Shown in pieces: positions 1-6,123 of a stretch of DNA of 11,908 nt; position 1 is the first letter of the stretch, and each line of letters starts with the position of its first letter. Where the stretch lies: NCBI GenBank assembly GCA_027050975.1, contig JALUAR010000155.1, forward strand, positions 33,804-45,711. Reading direction: 5' to 3'. Origin of the DNA: Thermodesulfovibrio sp. Lineage in GTDB: Bacteria > Nitrospirota > Thermodesulfovibrionia > Thermodesulfovibrionales > JdFR-85. The notes under the pieces were generated by a model, which ran no database searches, was not told the origin of the DNA, and was given only the letters and a program-made list of their open reading frames with translations. A program made the position numbers and the translations under genes.

Positions 1-255
1 GCCAATATCCATAAGACGTTTTATATTCATTGCAATCTCTTTTCTGAGTTCACCCTCGACCTTGTAATCGCGCTCGATTACGGACCTTATTTTTATAATC
101 TCGTCATCCTTAAGATCCTTGACCCTTGTGTTGGGGTCTACTCCTGTTTCTGCAAGGATCTTCTTTGACAGGGATCTACCTATGCCAAAGATCCTTGTCA
201 GACCTATCTCAACACGCTCATTCTTTGGTAAATCAACACCTGCTATCCTTGCCAT
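1..255 (-). CDS. rpsM: 30S ribosomal protein S13, N-terminal part (runs off the left edge)
   Basis: S13 sits in the head of the 30S subunit and contacts the 50S subunit (5S rRNA/L5 bridge) and the P-site tRNA. The first 85 codons are present, beginning MARIAGVDLPKNERVEIGLT, the classic S13 start, followed by the helix-two-turn-helix segment with IFGIGRS at about residues 24-30. The C-terminal half, with the basic GLRHRRGLPVRGQ-type tail expected in the family, lies outside the window. The ATG at 253-255 has a strong AAGGAGG upstream that also contains the TAA stop of rpmJ, 9 bases before. This is the usual first small-subunit gene of the alpha operon (rpsM-rpsK-rpsD-rpoA-rplQ), which should continue to the left. 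Identity is certain; only the truncation by the window edge limits the description. Confidence 0.97.
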   Translation of the reverse strand, partial: MARIAGVDLPKNERVEIGLTRIFGIGRSLSKKILAETGVDPNTRVKDLKDDEIIKIRSVIERDYKVEGELRKEIAMNIKRLMDIG

Positions 256-264
256 CCTTCCTCC

Positions 265-378
265 TTATCCCTGCCTCTGCTTGTGTTTGGGATTCTCACA
301 AATAACCCTTACAACACCCTTCCTCTTTATCACCTTGCATTTGGCACATATTGGTTTAACCGAAGCTCTAACCTTCAT
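265..378 (-). CDS. rpmJ: 50S ribosomal protein L36 (zinc-binding form)
   Basis: L36 is the smallest large-subunit protein; it binds 23S rRNA near the base of the L7/L12 stalk and helps organise domains II, V and VI. The gene encodes 37 residues starting MKVRASVKPICAKCKVIK and ending HKQRQG. The four zinc ligands of the C+ type are all present: Cys11, Cys14, Cys27 and His32. Length is exactly that of the classic form. The ATG at 376-378 follows an AAGGAGG five bases upstream. The stop codon TAA overlaps the Shine-Dalgarno of rpsM. It lies between infA and rpsM, the common arrangement outside the enterobacteria. A cell with this form needs zinc for it; many bacteria carry a zinc-free spare copy elsewhere, which cannot be judged here. 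Confidence 0.97.
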   Translation of the reverse strand: MKVRASVKPICAKCKVIKRKGVVRVICENPKHKQRQG

Positions 379-403
379 TGTATCCTCCTTATCAGGGAAT
401 AAC

Positions 404-428
404 AAAAACCAGGAAACAACCTGCCTGG
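404..428 (-). terminator. weak hairpin with T-tract between infA and rpmJ (possible attenuator)
   Basis: Read on the minus strand, CCAGG (428-424) and CCTGG (413-409) form a 5-bp stem with a 10-base loop, followed directly by five T residues (408-404). The stem is short, so it is at best a leaky terminator or pause site; full termination would cut off rpmJ and the alpha operon. It lies in the 53-base infA-rpmJ gap. Fold and function are inference from sequence alone. Confidence 0.3.
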
Positions 429-431
429 CCC

Positions 432-650
432 TTACTTATACCTGTATGTTATACGTCCCTTGGTAAGATCGTAGGGCGACATCTCAACCAGCACCCTGTC
501 TCCAGGAAGAATCTTAATGAAATGCATCCGCATTTTCCCGGATACATATGCAAGAATTACCTGGCCACTGTCCAGTTTAACCCTGAACATGGCATTGGGT
601 AGTGCCTCTACGATCGTACCCTGGACCTCTATGTTTTCTTCTTTCGGCAT
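432..650 (-). CDS. infA: Translation initiation factor IF-1
   Basis: IF1 binds the 30S A site during initiation, blocks premature tRNA entry and works with IF2 and IF3. The 72-residue product is the family's standard length and is a single OB-fold. Diagnostic blocks are EALPNAMFRVKL (about residues 15-26), SGKMRMHFIKILPGD (37-51) and the C-terminal SPYDLTKGRITYRYK (58-72). The ATG at 648-650 fits the conserved MxKE-start. There is no convincing Shine-Dalgarno in front of it; the upstream bases are TTCAG. A near-consensus promoter overlaps the end of map and would begin transcription only a few bases before this ATG, so infA could be translated from an almost leaderless mRNA. A weak hairpin with T-tract follows the gene before rpmJ. 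Confidence 0.97.
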   Translation of the reverse strand: MPKEENIEVQGTIVEALPNAMFRVKLDSGQVILAYVSGKMRMHFIKILPGDRVLVEMSPYDLTKGRITYRYK

Positions 651-661
651 CTGAACTGTAA

Positions 662-691
662 ATTATACAGTTTTTAGTTCCATTTAGTCAA
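662..691 (-). promoter_or_regulatory. sigma-70 type promoter in front of infA
   Basis: On the minus strand TTGACT (691-686, five of six consensus bases) is separated by 18 bases from a perfect TATAAT (667-662). The -35 box lies inside the last codons of map and the -10 box lies just after the map stop. Transcription would be expected to start near 656-652, 2-6 bases before the infA ATG. The -10 box is also straddled by a short inverted repeat, CTGTA/TACAG (670-666 and 660-656), which could be chance or an operator. The promoter match is visible; activity is inferred. Confidence 0.65.
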
Positions 692-1426
692 TATCTCAGG
701 CCCACTTTTGGTAATAAGTACCGTGTGTTCGAAATGGGCCGAAAGACTATCGTCAGCAGTTTTTGCTGTCCAGCCATCCTTTAGTATAACCACCTTATGA
801 CTACCCTCGTTAACCATAGGCTCTATTGCCAGGGTCATACCCTCTTTCAGCTTCGGGCCCTTTCCTGGCGTACCGAAATTCGGTACCTGAGGCTCTTCGT
901 GTAATGATCTGCCCACACCGTGTCCCACAAAAGCCCTTACCACAGAGTAACCGTGAGCTTCAACAAATTTCTGGATTGCGTAGGATATATCACCCACCCG
1001 CCTGTTTACCTTTGCCTCTGCTATTCCTTCATAAAGTGCCTGCTCCGTTACCCTTATTAAACGCTCGGCAGCCTTACTTATCTTACCAACTGGAATTGTT
1101 ACCGCAGCATCTCCTATATATCCTTTATAAATAACACCGAGATCAACACTAATGATATCCCCTTCTTTAAGTATCACACTTGCCGAGGGGATCCCGTGCA
1201 CCACCTCCTGATTAAGGGAGGTACAAATACTCGCAGGATATCCACGATACCCCTTGAATGCAGGCACCCCTCCTCTGCTTCTTATTACCTCTTCTGCTAT
1301 CTGCTCAAGCTCTTTTGTGCTGATTCCGGGAGATATGGCCTGCTTTATTGTCACGATGGCCTCAGCCACAATCTCGGATGCCTTGGCCATCTTTTTAATC
1401 TCATCACGACTTTTGATAAGGATCAA
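674..1426 (-). CDS. map: Type I methionine aminopeptidase
   Basis: MAP removes the initiator methionine from nascent proteins at the ribosome exit. The 250-residue product matches the short type Ia (bacterial) enzyme without an N-terminal extension. The metal and catalytic residues fit: His78 (in VVHGIP), Asp95 (SVDLGV), Asp106 (YIGDAAVT), His169 (GHGVGRSLHEEP), His176, Glu202 (LAIEPMV) and Glu233 (HFEHTVLIT). The start is TTG at 1424-1426, immediately after the secY TAA and in the same frame; the next in-frame ATG is codon 13, inside the conserved N-terminal helix, so TTG is preferred. The Shine-Dalgarno is poor (GAGGGG some 14 bases away), suggesting re-initiation by ribosomes finishing secY. 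In many bacteria adk sits between secY and map; it does not here. Confidence 0.96.
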   Translation of the reverse strand: MILIKSRDEIKKMAKASEIVAEAIVTIKQAISPGISTKELEQIAEEVIRSRGGVPAFKGYRGYPASICTSLNQEVVHGIPSASVILKEGDIISVDLGVIYKGYIGDAAVTIPVGKISKAAERLIRVTEQALYEGIAEAKVNRRVGDISYAIQKFVEAHGYSVVRAFVGHGVGRSLHEEPQVPNFGTPGKGPKLKEGMTLAIEPMVNEGSHKVVILKDGWTAKTADDSLSAHFEHTVLITKSGPEILTKWN

Positions 1427-2734
1427 TTATCTTCTTCTTCCCCTCACTCTACCTTTTCTCAAAAATCCCTCATATGAGCGAGTAAGCAGATGGGACTCGA
1501 TCTGGGAGACTGTATCAAGGGCCACACCCACAACAATTAGTAGCGACGTGCCTCCAAAGTAAAAGGGCACATTAAACTGCTTTATCATAAAGGTTGGCAG
1601 TATGCAGACCACAGAGAGATACATGGCGCCGACGAAGGTAAGCCTCGACAGAACTCTGTAAAGGTAATCCGACGTCTTTTTTCCAGGTCTGATTCCAGGT
1701 ATGTAGCCGCCATATTTTTTCAGATTGTCAGCCACGTCCACAGGATTGAATATTATGGCTGTATAGAAATAACTAAAGAATATGATCATTCCTACATAGA
1801 GGAATGTATAAAGAAATGTTCCCGGTGCAAGCTGACGTGCTATTGCCTGCACCCAGGGGACCGAAATAAACCCTGTAATTGTGGCAGGAAACATCATTAT
1901 TGAGGAGGCAAATATCGGAGGAATAACACCTGCGGTATTCACCTTCAGAGGCAGATGTGTTGACTGACCACCGTATACCTTTCTGCCTACAACACGCTTG
2001 GCATACTGAACTGGAATCCTTCTTTCGCCTTTTTCTATGAAAATTATCGCTCCTACCACAAACACCATCATTACCAGGAGAAATATAATGAATAAAAGCG
2101 ACAACTCACCTGCCCTGATAAGCCTCACCGTACTTATTATTGCATTTGGAAGTCTTGCCACAATACCCGCATAAATTATAAGTGATATTCCATTTCCTAT
2201 CCCTCTCTCTGTAATCTGCTCACCAAGCCACATAATAAAGGCTGTTCCCGCGGTAAGGGTTATCATGGTCAGCAACCTGAACCCCCATCCAGGATACTGA
2301 ATAAAAGCCCCCTGCTGCATACTCTCAAGTCCGATTGCTATACCGAATGACTGTACAGCACTGATCAACACCGTGCCATAACGGGTGTATTTGACAATCT
2401 TCTTTCTGCCCTCTTCACCCTCCTTTGCAAGCTTTCCAAGAGCAGGAATAACCACGGTCAGGAGCTGAAGAATAATGGATGCACTAATGTAGGGCATGAT
2501 ACCGAGGGCAAAGATTGTCATTCTGGAAAGGGCACCACCAGAGAAGATATCAAAAAAGCCCATCAGTGCTCCACCCTTCTCTGTCAAAAACTTGCTAAGG
2601 GCCTCTCCGTTTATTCCAGGAGTGGGAACGTGACAGCCGATTCTGTAAACAGCAAGAAGTGCGAGGGTAAAAACAACCCTCTTTTTTAATTCCTCAACCT
2701 TGAAGATATTCTGAAAGGAAGAGAGAACACCCAA
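1427..2734 (-). CDS. secY: Protein translocase subunit SecY
   Basis: SecY is the channel-forming subunit of the SecYEG translocon in the inner membrane; it exports unfolded proteins with SecA and inserts membrane proteins from docked ribosomes. The product has 435 residues and about ten hydrophobic segments, including roughly residues 20-36, 72-95, 121-137, 152-170, 183-200, 211-233, 267-290, 308-329, 366-384 and 394-408. Family marks include GIMPYISASIILQLL (78-92, plug and second helix), GNGISLIIYAGI (180-191), the cytosolic C5 loop YGGYIPGIRPG (341-351) whose Arg349 corresponds to the SecA-contact arginine, and the basic C-tail GFLRKGRVRGRRR. The start is TTG at 2732-2734, abutting the TAG of rplO in the same frame. 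Its Shine-Dalgarno GAGGTGA is made from the final rplO codons, which implies tight coupling. Confidence 0.98.
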   Translation of the reverse strand: MGVLSSFQNIFKVEELKKRVVFTLALLAVYRIGCHVPTPGINGEALSKFLTEKGGALMGFFDIFSGGALSRMTIFALGIMPYISASIILQLLTVVIPALGKLAKEGEEGRKKIVKYTRYGTVLISAVQSFGIAIGLESMQQGAFIQYPGWGFRLLTMITLTAGTAFIMWLGEQITERGIGNGISLIIYAGIVARLPNAIISTVRLIRAGELSLLFIIFLLVMMVFVVGAIIFIEKGERRIPVQYAKRVVGRKVYGGQSTHLPLKVNTAGVIPPIFASSIMMFPATITGFISVPWVQAIARQLAPGTFLYTFLYVGMIIFFSYFYTAIIFNPVDVADNLKKYGGYIPGIRPGKKTSDYLYRVLSRLTFVGAMYLSVVCILPTFMIKQFNVPFYFGGTSLLIVVGVALDTVSQIESHLLTRSYEGFLRKGRVRGRRR

Positions 2735-3178
2735 CTAAATCACCTCAGCCTTTCCACCAGCATCTTTGATCTTCTGAAGTGCGGATGCACTGAAGGCATG
2801 GGCCTTGATTGTCAAAGGCCTGCTTAACTCCCCGTCACCCAGGATTTTAACACCATCGTTAATCTTGCTTATAACCCTTTTCTCAAGAAGCACTTCAGGT
2901 GTTATCGTATCAACACCCTCAATGACAGCCAGCCTCTTCAGATTGACAACGGTGTATACCTTTTTAAAAGGGGCATTTTTGAATCCCCTCTTTGGAAGTC
3001 TTCTGTGAAGTGGCATCTGTCCGCCTTCAAAACCTGGAGAAACACCGCCACCGGAGCGTGCTTTCTGGCCTTTATGTCCTTTACAGGCTGTCTTGCCGTG
3101 TCCGGAACCGGGACCTCTTCCTACACGCTTCTTTCTCTTTTTACTGCCCTCTGCAGGTCTCAGGTCATTTATCTTCAT
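2735..3178 (-). CDS. rplO: 50S ribosomal protein L15
   Basis: L15 is a late-assembling large-subunit protein that binds 23S rRNA, with a long unstructured basic N-terminal arm. The 147-residue length is typical. The N-terminus MKINDLRPAEGSKKRKKRVG, the glycine-rich GRGPGSGHGKTACKGHKGQ (about residues 20-38) and GFEGGQMPLHRRLPKRGF (49-66) are diagnostic, and the C-terminal domain ends ALQKIKDAGGKAEVI. The ATG at 3176-3178 overlaps the rpmD stop by one base (TAATG). The last codons encode GAGGTGATT, which double as the secY Shine-Dalgarno, and the TAG stop touches the secY start. It occupies the normal spc-operon position between rpmD and secY. Confidence 0.98.
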   Translation of the reverse strand: MKINDLRPAEGSKKRKKRVGRGPGSGHGKTACKGHKGQKARSGGGVSPGFEGGQMPLHRRLPKRGFKNAPFKKVYTVVNLKRLAVIEGVDTITPEVLLEKRVISKINDGVKILGDGELSRPLTIKAHAFSASALQKIKDAGGKAEVI

Positions 3179-3363
3179 TATTGCTCCTCCTCAACCTTCT
3201 CAACCTTTATAAGATGCGGAACCTTGTTGATCATTCCTCGTATTGAAGGAACATCAGGCTTTACAACAGTGTGCCCGATCTTTCTCAGACCAAGGCTCCT
3301 TAGTACCCTTCTGAGCTTTTCGGGAGTACCAATATAACTCCTCTTCAGTGTGATCTTAAGCAT
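3178..3363 (-). CDS. rpmD: 50S ribosomal protein L30
   Basis: L30 is a small ferredoxin-like-fold protein of the large subunit, found in many but not all bacteria. I choose the ATG at 3361-3363, giving 61 residues beginning MLKITLKRSYIGTPEKLRRV, which matches the usual family start. A TTG three codons upstream (3370-3372) is in frame but lies directly against the AAGGAG at 3373-3378, whereas the ATG has a normal 9-base spacing. Conserved features include LRSLGLRKIGHTVV (about 24-37) and IRGMINKVPHLIKVE (43-57). The gene overlaps the end of rpsE by 8 bases and the start of rplO by one base. Confidence 0.95.
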   Translation of the reverse strand: MLKITLKRSYIGTPEKLRRVLRSLGLRKIGHTVVKPDVPSIRGMINKVPHLIKVEKVEEEQ

Positions 3364-3880
3364 TTTTACCAACTCCTTCTGCTGTTGCTTCTTCTGCTCC
3401 CCTACCCCTTATCTTCCTTACTGTTTCGGGGTCCTTCAGATTAAGTAGTCCATCTATAGTGGCTTTAGCCTCATTAAAGGGGTTATGACTCCTTATGGAC
3501 TTGGCAACTATATTCTCAAGCCCTGCCACCTCCAGCACAGGCCTCACTGCACCTCCTGCTATCACTCCTGTACCTTTTGGCGCTGGCTTAAGTAGAACCT
3601 CTCCCGCACCAAACTTGCCAAGTATCATATGAGGAATGGTGCCATCCTTCAGAGGAAATCTGATCAGGGACTTCTTTGCCTGTTCAATAGCCTTTCTTAT
3701 GGCATCTGCAACCTCCGATGCCTTTCCCTTTCCAACACCAACCACACCTGCACCATCTCCAACGGTAACCAGTGCAGTAAAGGAGAATCTCCTTCCTCCC
3801 TTCACAACCTTGGAGACTCTGTTAATAAATATCACTTTTTCCTGCAGCTCAAGCTCTGATGGATCGATTCTCTGCACCAT
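3356..3880 (-). CDS. rpsE: 30S ribosomal protein S5
   Basis: S5 lies at the mRNA entry side of the 30S subunit with S3 and S4 and affects decoding fidelity; mutations in its N-terminal loop give spectinomycin resistance. The 174-residue product has the N-terminal double-stranded-RNA-binding fold (about 12-77), with the loop VSKVVKGGRRFSFTALV (22-38) keeping the KGGR residues at 27-30, and the C-terminal domain with PAPKGTGVIAGGAVRPVLE (99-117). The ATG at 3878-3880 begins immediately after a perfect AGGAGGT (3881-3887), unusually close; the second codon GTG (3875-3877) is better spaced and could be the actual start. The family N-terminus xQRIDPSEL fits either choice. A repeat-rich 72-base gap separates it from rplR; it overlaps rpmD by 8 bases. 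Confidence 0.97.
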   Translation of the reverse strand: MVQRIDPSELELQEKVIFINRVSKVVKGGRRFSFTALVTVGDGAGVVGVGKGKASEVADAIRKAIEQAKKSLIRFPLKDGTIPHMILGKFGAGEVLLKPAPKGTGVIAGGAVRPVLEVAGLENIVAKSIRSHNPFNEAKATIDGLLNLKDPETVRKIRGRGAEEATAEGVGKNA

Positions 3881-3900
3881 ACCTCCTTTTAATTATTGAA

Positions 3901-3954
3901 AATTGAAGATTGAAAAATTTTCAACTCTAAATCTTCAATGTTAAATCTTCAATT
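3901..3954 (-). repeat. 14-base tandem repeat with inverted copy, rplR-rpsE gap
   Basis: On the minus strand three head-to-tail units begin with TTGAA at period 14: TTGAAGATTTAACA (3952-3939), TTGAAGATTTAGAG (3938-3925) and TTGAAAATTTTTCA (3924-3911, diverged). They are followed by the reverse complement of the motif, ATCTTCAATT (3910-3901). The inverted copy is perfectly complementary over 10 bases to AATTGAAGAT (3954-3945, which includes part of the rplR stop) and to ATTGAAGATT (3939-3930); in the second pairing an inner TTGAAAA/TTTTCAA palindrome extends the hairpin. No T-tract follows, so it does not look like an intrinsic terminator; it lies just upstream of the rpsE Shine-Dalgarno. Confidence 0.7.
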
Positions 3955-4315
3955 AAAACTCCAGTCCGCCTTCTCTTGCTGCATCAGCAAGAGCCTTAAT
4001 TCTACCATGATATCTGAAACCACCTCTGTCAAAAACAACCTTCTTAATGCCCTTTTCAACAGCCCTCTTGGCAACAAGGGCGCCTACTTTTTTGGCTGCC
4101 TCTACATTGCCACCGTGCTTGATCTCACCCTTAAGCTCTTTATCCATAGTAGAGGCAGACACAAGCGTTACGCCCTTCATATCATCAATTATCTGGGCGT
4201 ATATATGGTTCAGGGAACCATAAACCGAAAGCCTCGGTCTTTCCGGTGTGCCATAGATCTTCTTTCTGATTCTTCTGTGTCTCCTCTTTCTCGCCTGATC
4301 CTTAGTCCTTCTCAA
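3953..4315 (-). CDS. rplR: 50S ribosomal protein L18
   Basis: L18 binds 5S rRNA and, with L5 and L25-type proteins, attaches it to the large subunit. The 120-residue product has the typical Arg/Lys-rich N-terminus (RKRRHRRIRKKIYGTPERPR, about 9-28), then LSVYGSLNHIYAQIIDD (29-45) and the conserved C-terminal block FDRGGFRYHGRIKALADAAR (95-114) ending GLEF. The start is TTG at 4313-4315, with a well-placed GGAGG seven bases upstream; the next in-frame ATG is far inside the fold, so TTG is well supported. It sits 31 bases after rplF. Its stop codon overlaps the first arm of the AT-rich repeat in front of rpsE. Confidence 0.97.
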   Translation of the reverse strand: MRRTKDQARKRRHRRIRKKIYGTPERPRLSVYGSLNHIYAQIIDDMKGVTLVSASTMDKELKGEIKHGGNVEAAKKVGALVAKRAVEKGIKKVVFDRGGFRYHGRIKALADAAREGGLEF

Positions 4316-4346
4316 TTTATATCCTCCAATCAGTTGTATTCAACCG

Positions 4347-4892
4347 TTACTTACCAGCCTTGCCAGGTTTCAGCCTTAACTGTTCTCCGGCATATCTTAT
4401 ACCCTTACCCTTATATGCATCAGGTGCTCTGAGGGAACGGATGTTAGCCGCAACCTGTCCTATCAGTTGCTTGTCTATCCCGTGAAGGGTCAGCTTTATC
4501 GGTCTTGCCTTATGGTCAACCTCTGCGGTAATGCCATCAGGTAGCGGAAACTCCACAGGATGAGAGTAACCGAGTGAGAAAACGAGCTTATTACCTTTAA
4601 GATCAACCCTGTAACCAACGCCAACGATCTCCAACTCCTTCTTATATCCTTCGCTCACTCCCTTGACCATATTGGCAATAAGGCTCCTTGTCAAACCATG
4701 AAGCGCCCTGTTTCTTTTTGAATCGTCAGGCCGTGTCACCACAACCTTGCCATCCTCTATGGCAACCTTCATGGTGGGAGGGAAATTCCACTGAAGCTGC
4801 CCCTTGGGCCCTTTTACCTTGACCAAGGTGCCCTGAATGTTAACCTCAACTCCCTGTGGAATCTCTATCGGCTTTCTACCTATCCGTGACAT
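4347..4892 (-). CDS. rplF: 50S ribosomal protein L6
   Basis: L6 lies near the factor-binding region by the sarcin-ricin loop and is needed for late assembly of the large subunit. The 181-residue product consists of two similar alpha/beta domains (about 1-80 and 81-165). The start MSRIGRKPIEIPQGVEV and the bacterial L6 signature PDAYKGKGIRY (157-167) are diagnostic. The tail ends RLKPGKAGK. The ATG at 4890-4892 has GAGGAG eight bases upstream. A 55-base gap before it, after rpsH, contains a short ATTCAG direct repeat related to repeats elsewhere in the window. It has the normal spc position between rpsH and rplR. Confidence 0.98.
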   Translation of the reverse strand: MSRIGRKPIEIPQGVEVNIQGTLVKVKGPKGQLQWNFPPTMKVAIEDGKVVVTRPDDSKRNRALHGLTRSLIANMVKGVSEGYKKELEIVGVGYRVDLKGNKLVFSLGYSHPVEFPLPDGITAEVDHKARPIKLTLHGIDKQLIGQVAANIRSLRAPDAYKGKGIRYAGEQLRLKPGKAGK

Positions 4893-4912
4893 CCTCTATT
4901 CTCCTCTTCTTT

Positions 4913-4927
4913 CTGAATACTGAATTT
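4913..4927 (+). repeat. short AT-rich repeat fragment, rpsH-rplF gap
   Basis: CTGAATACTGAATTT here matches TTGAATATTGAGTTT, found on the minus strand at 7784-7770 in the rpsC-rplP gap, at 12 of 15 positions. Both are in otherwise plain short gaps. It may be a remnant of a dispersed intergenic repeat; chance similarity of low-complexity sequence is possible. Confidence 0.35.
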
Positions 4928-4947
4928 CCTTGGAATATAAGATCAAA

Positions 4948-5340
4948 CTACCATACATAGCAGAGGAGCTCTCCTCCTATCTTCTCCTGTCTACAGGCTC
5001 TATCGCTCTTAATACCCTTTGATGTGGTCAGAATTGCTATACCAACACCACCCATTACCTTCGGAATATCTCTATATCCCACATAAACCCTTCTACCGGG
5101 TTTGCTTACCTTTTTAAGACCGGTAATTACACAATTGCCATCAACATACTTCAGTGATATCCTGAGAATCCCCTGCCTTTTATCCTTCAGAATCTTATAG
5201 GCCCTGATAAAGCCCTCTTCTTTCAGTATCTTGGCTATCTCAAGCTTCATCCTTGAGGCAGGAATATCAACCTTCTCTGCCTTCACCATAATGGCATTTC
5301 TGATCCTTGTCAACATATCAGCGATTGGATCTGTCAGCAT
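4948..5340 (-). CDS. rpsH: 30S ribosomal protein S8
   Basis: S8 is a primary 16S rRNA-binding protein of the central domain and in Escherichia coli represses the spc operon by binding its own mRNA. The 130-residue product starts MLTDPIADMLTRIRNAIMVK, has KILKEEGFIRAY (about 37-48), and ends with the conserved GGELLCYVW after an ILTTSKGIKSDRACR block. The ATG at 5338-5340 follows AGGGAGA that includes the TAG of rpsN, ten bases before. The C-terminal rRNA-binding residues (TSKG, GGELLCYV) are intact. I could not recognise an S8-type operator hairpin near rplE by eye. Confidence 0.98.
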   Translation of the reverse strand: MLTDPIADMLTRIRNAIMVKAEKVDIPASRMKLEIAKILKEEGFIRAYKILKDKRQGILRISLKYVDGNCVITGLKKVSKPGRRVYVGYRDIPKVMGGVGIAILTTSKGIKSDRACRQEKIGGELLCYVW

Positions 5341-5350
5341 CTCTCTCTCC

Positions 5351-5536
5351 CTACCAACTTGATTTTCTTACACCAGGTATTAATCCCTGGTGAGCAAGGG
5401 TTCTGAAACATATTCTACACATACCGAACTTCCTCATATACCCTCTGGGTCTACCGCAGATTTTGCATCTGTTGTAGGCCCTCACCTTAAACTTTGGTGG
5501 TCTTTTGTGCTTTTCTATAAGACACTTCTTTGCCAT
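5351..5536 (-). CDS. rpsN: 30S ribosomal protein S14, type Z (zinc-binding)
   Basis: S14 is a 30S head protein contacting S3, S10 and S19. This is the short zinc-binding form (61 residues, against about 100 for the zinc-free type). Four cysteines form the zinc site: Cys24 and Cys27 (RCKICGRPRG), Cys40 and Cys43 (MCRICFRTLA). The C-terminus GLIPGVRKSSW is the standard type Z ending. The ATG at 5534-5536 has AGGAG five bases upstream. It lies between rplE and rpsH, its conserved spc location, 29 bases after rplE. The symbol rpsZ is also used for this form. Confidence 0.98.
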   Translation of the reverse strand: MAKKCLIEKHKRPPKFKVRAYNRCKICGRPRGYMRKFGMCRICFRTLAHQGLIPGVRKSSW

Positions 5537-5565
5537 TTCTACTCCTGTAAATTAGTTGTTCTTTA

Positions 5566-6123
5566 TCAGTTCCTAAAAGGCATTCCAAGATACTTAAGTA
5601 ATGCCTTACCTTCTTCATCCGTCTCAGCGGTGGTACAGATTGTTATATCAAAACCGTGAACCATATCCACCTTGTCATAATCTATCTCAGGAAAGATATA
5701 CTGCTCCTTAACGCCCATGGAATAATTACCCCTTCCGTCAAAGCTTCTGGAACTCAAACCCCTGAAGTCTCTTATCCTGGGGATGGCAATGCTGATGAGC
5801 TTGTCAAGGAAATCATACATTCTGTCACCCCTCAGGGTTACCTTGCACCCTATTGGCATTCCCTTTCTCAGCTTAAAGCCCGCAATGGAGCGTTTTGCCT
5901 TTGTAATAACCGCCTTCTGTCCTGCAATCAGGCTCAACTCCTGCTGTGCAGCATCAAGCAGTTTGATGTTAGACAGGGCCTCTCCAAGGGCGCAGTTTAA
6001 CACAATCTTCTCAAGCCTTGGCACCTGCATAATGCTCTTGTATGAAAACTCCTTCATTAACTGAGGAACAACCTCATTAAAATACTTTTCTTTTAACCTT
6101 GGTATATATTTCTTCTCAGCCAT
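5566..6123 (-). CDS. rplE: 50S ribosomal protein L5
   Basis: L5 binds 5S rRNA in the central protuberance and makes the intersubunit bridge to S13. The 185-residue product (the family is usually about 179) has the characteristic KEFSYKSIMQVPRLEKIVLN (about 25-44), GQKAVITKAKRSIAGFKLR (68-86), PIGCKVTLRG (90-99) and the C-terminal DITICTTAETDEEGKALL block followed by KYLGMPFRN. The ATG at 6121-6123 shares one base with the rplX stop (TAATG). Its GGAGGT is 12 bases upstream, inside the end of rplX, so coupling to rplX is likely. rpsN follows after 29 bases. Confidence 0.98.
   Translation of the reverse strand: MAEKKYIPRLKEKYFNEVVPQLMKEFSYKSIMQVPRLEKIVLNCALGEALSNIKLLDAAQQELSLIAGQKAVITKAKRSIAGFKLRKGMPIGCKVTLRGDRMYDFLDKLISIAIPRIRDFRGLSSRSFDGRGNYSMGVKEQYIFPEIDYDKVDMVHGFDITICTTAETDEEGKALLKYLGMPFRN

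Noticed and set aside
3901..3954. rplR-rpsE repeat read as an intrinsic terminator
   Set aside because: The stem is AT-rich and has no T-tract after it on the transcribed strand, and essential genes follow.
3938..4432. Open frame of 164 codons on the plus strand
   Set aside because: It runs antisense through rplR and the end of rplF, which are unmistakable on the other strand; it has no Shine-Dalgarno and no protein-like conserved composition.
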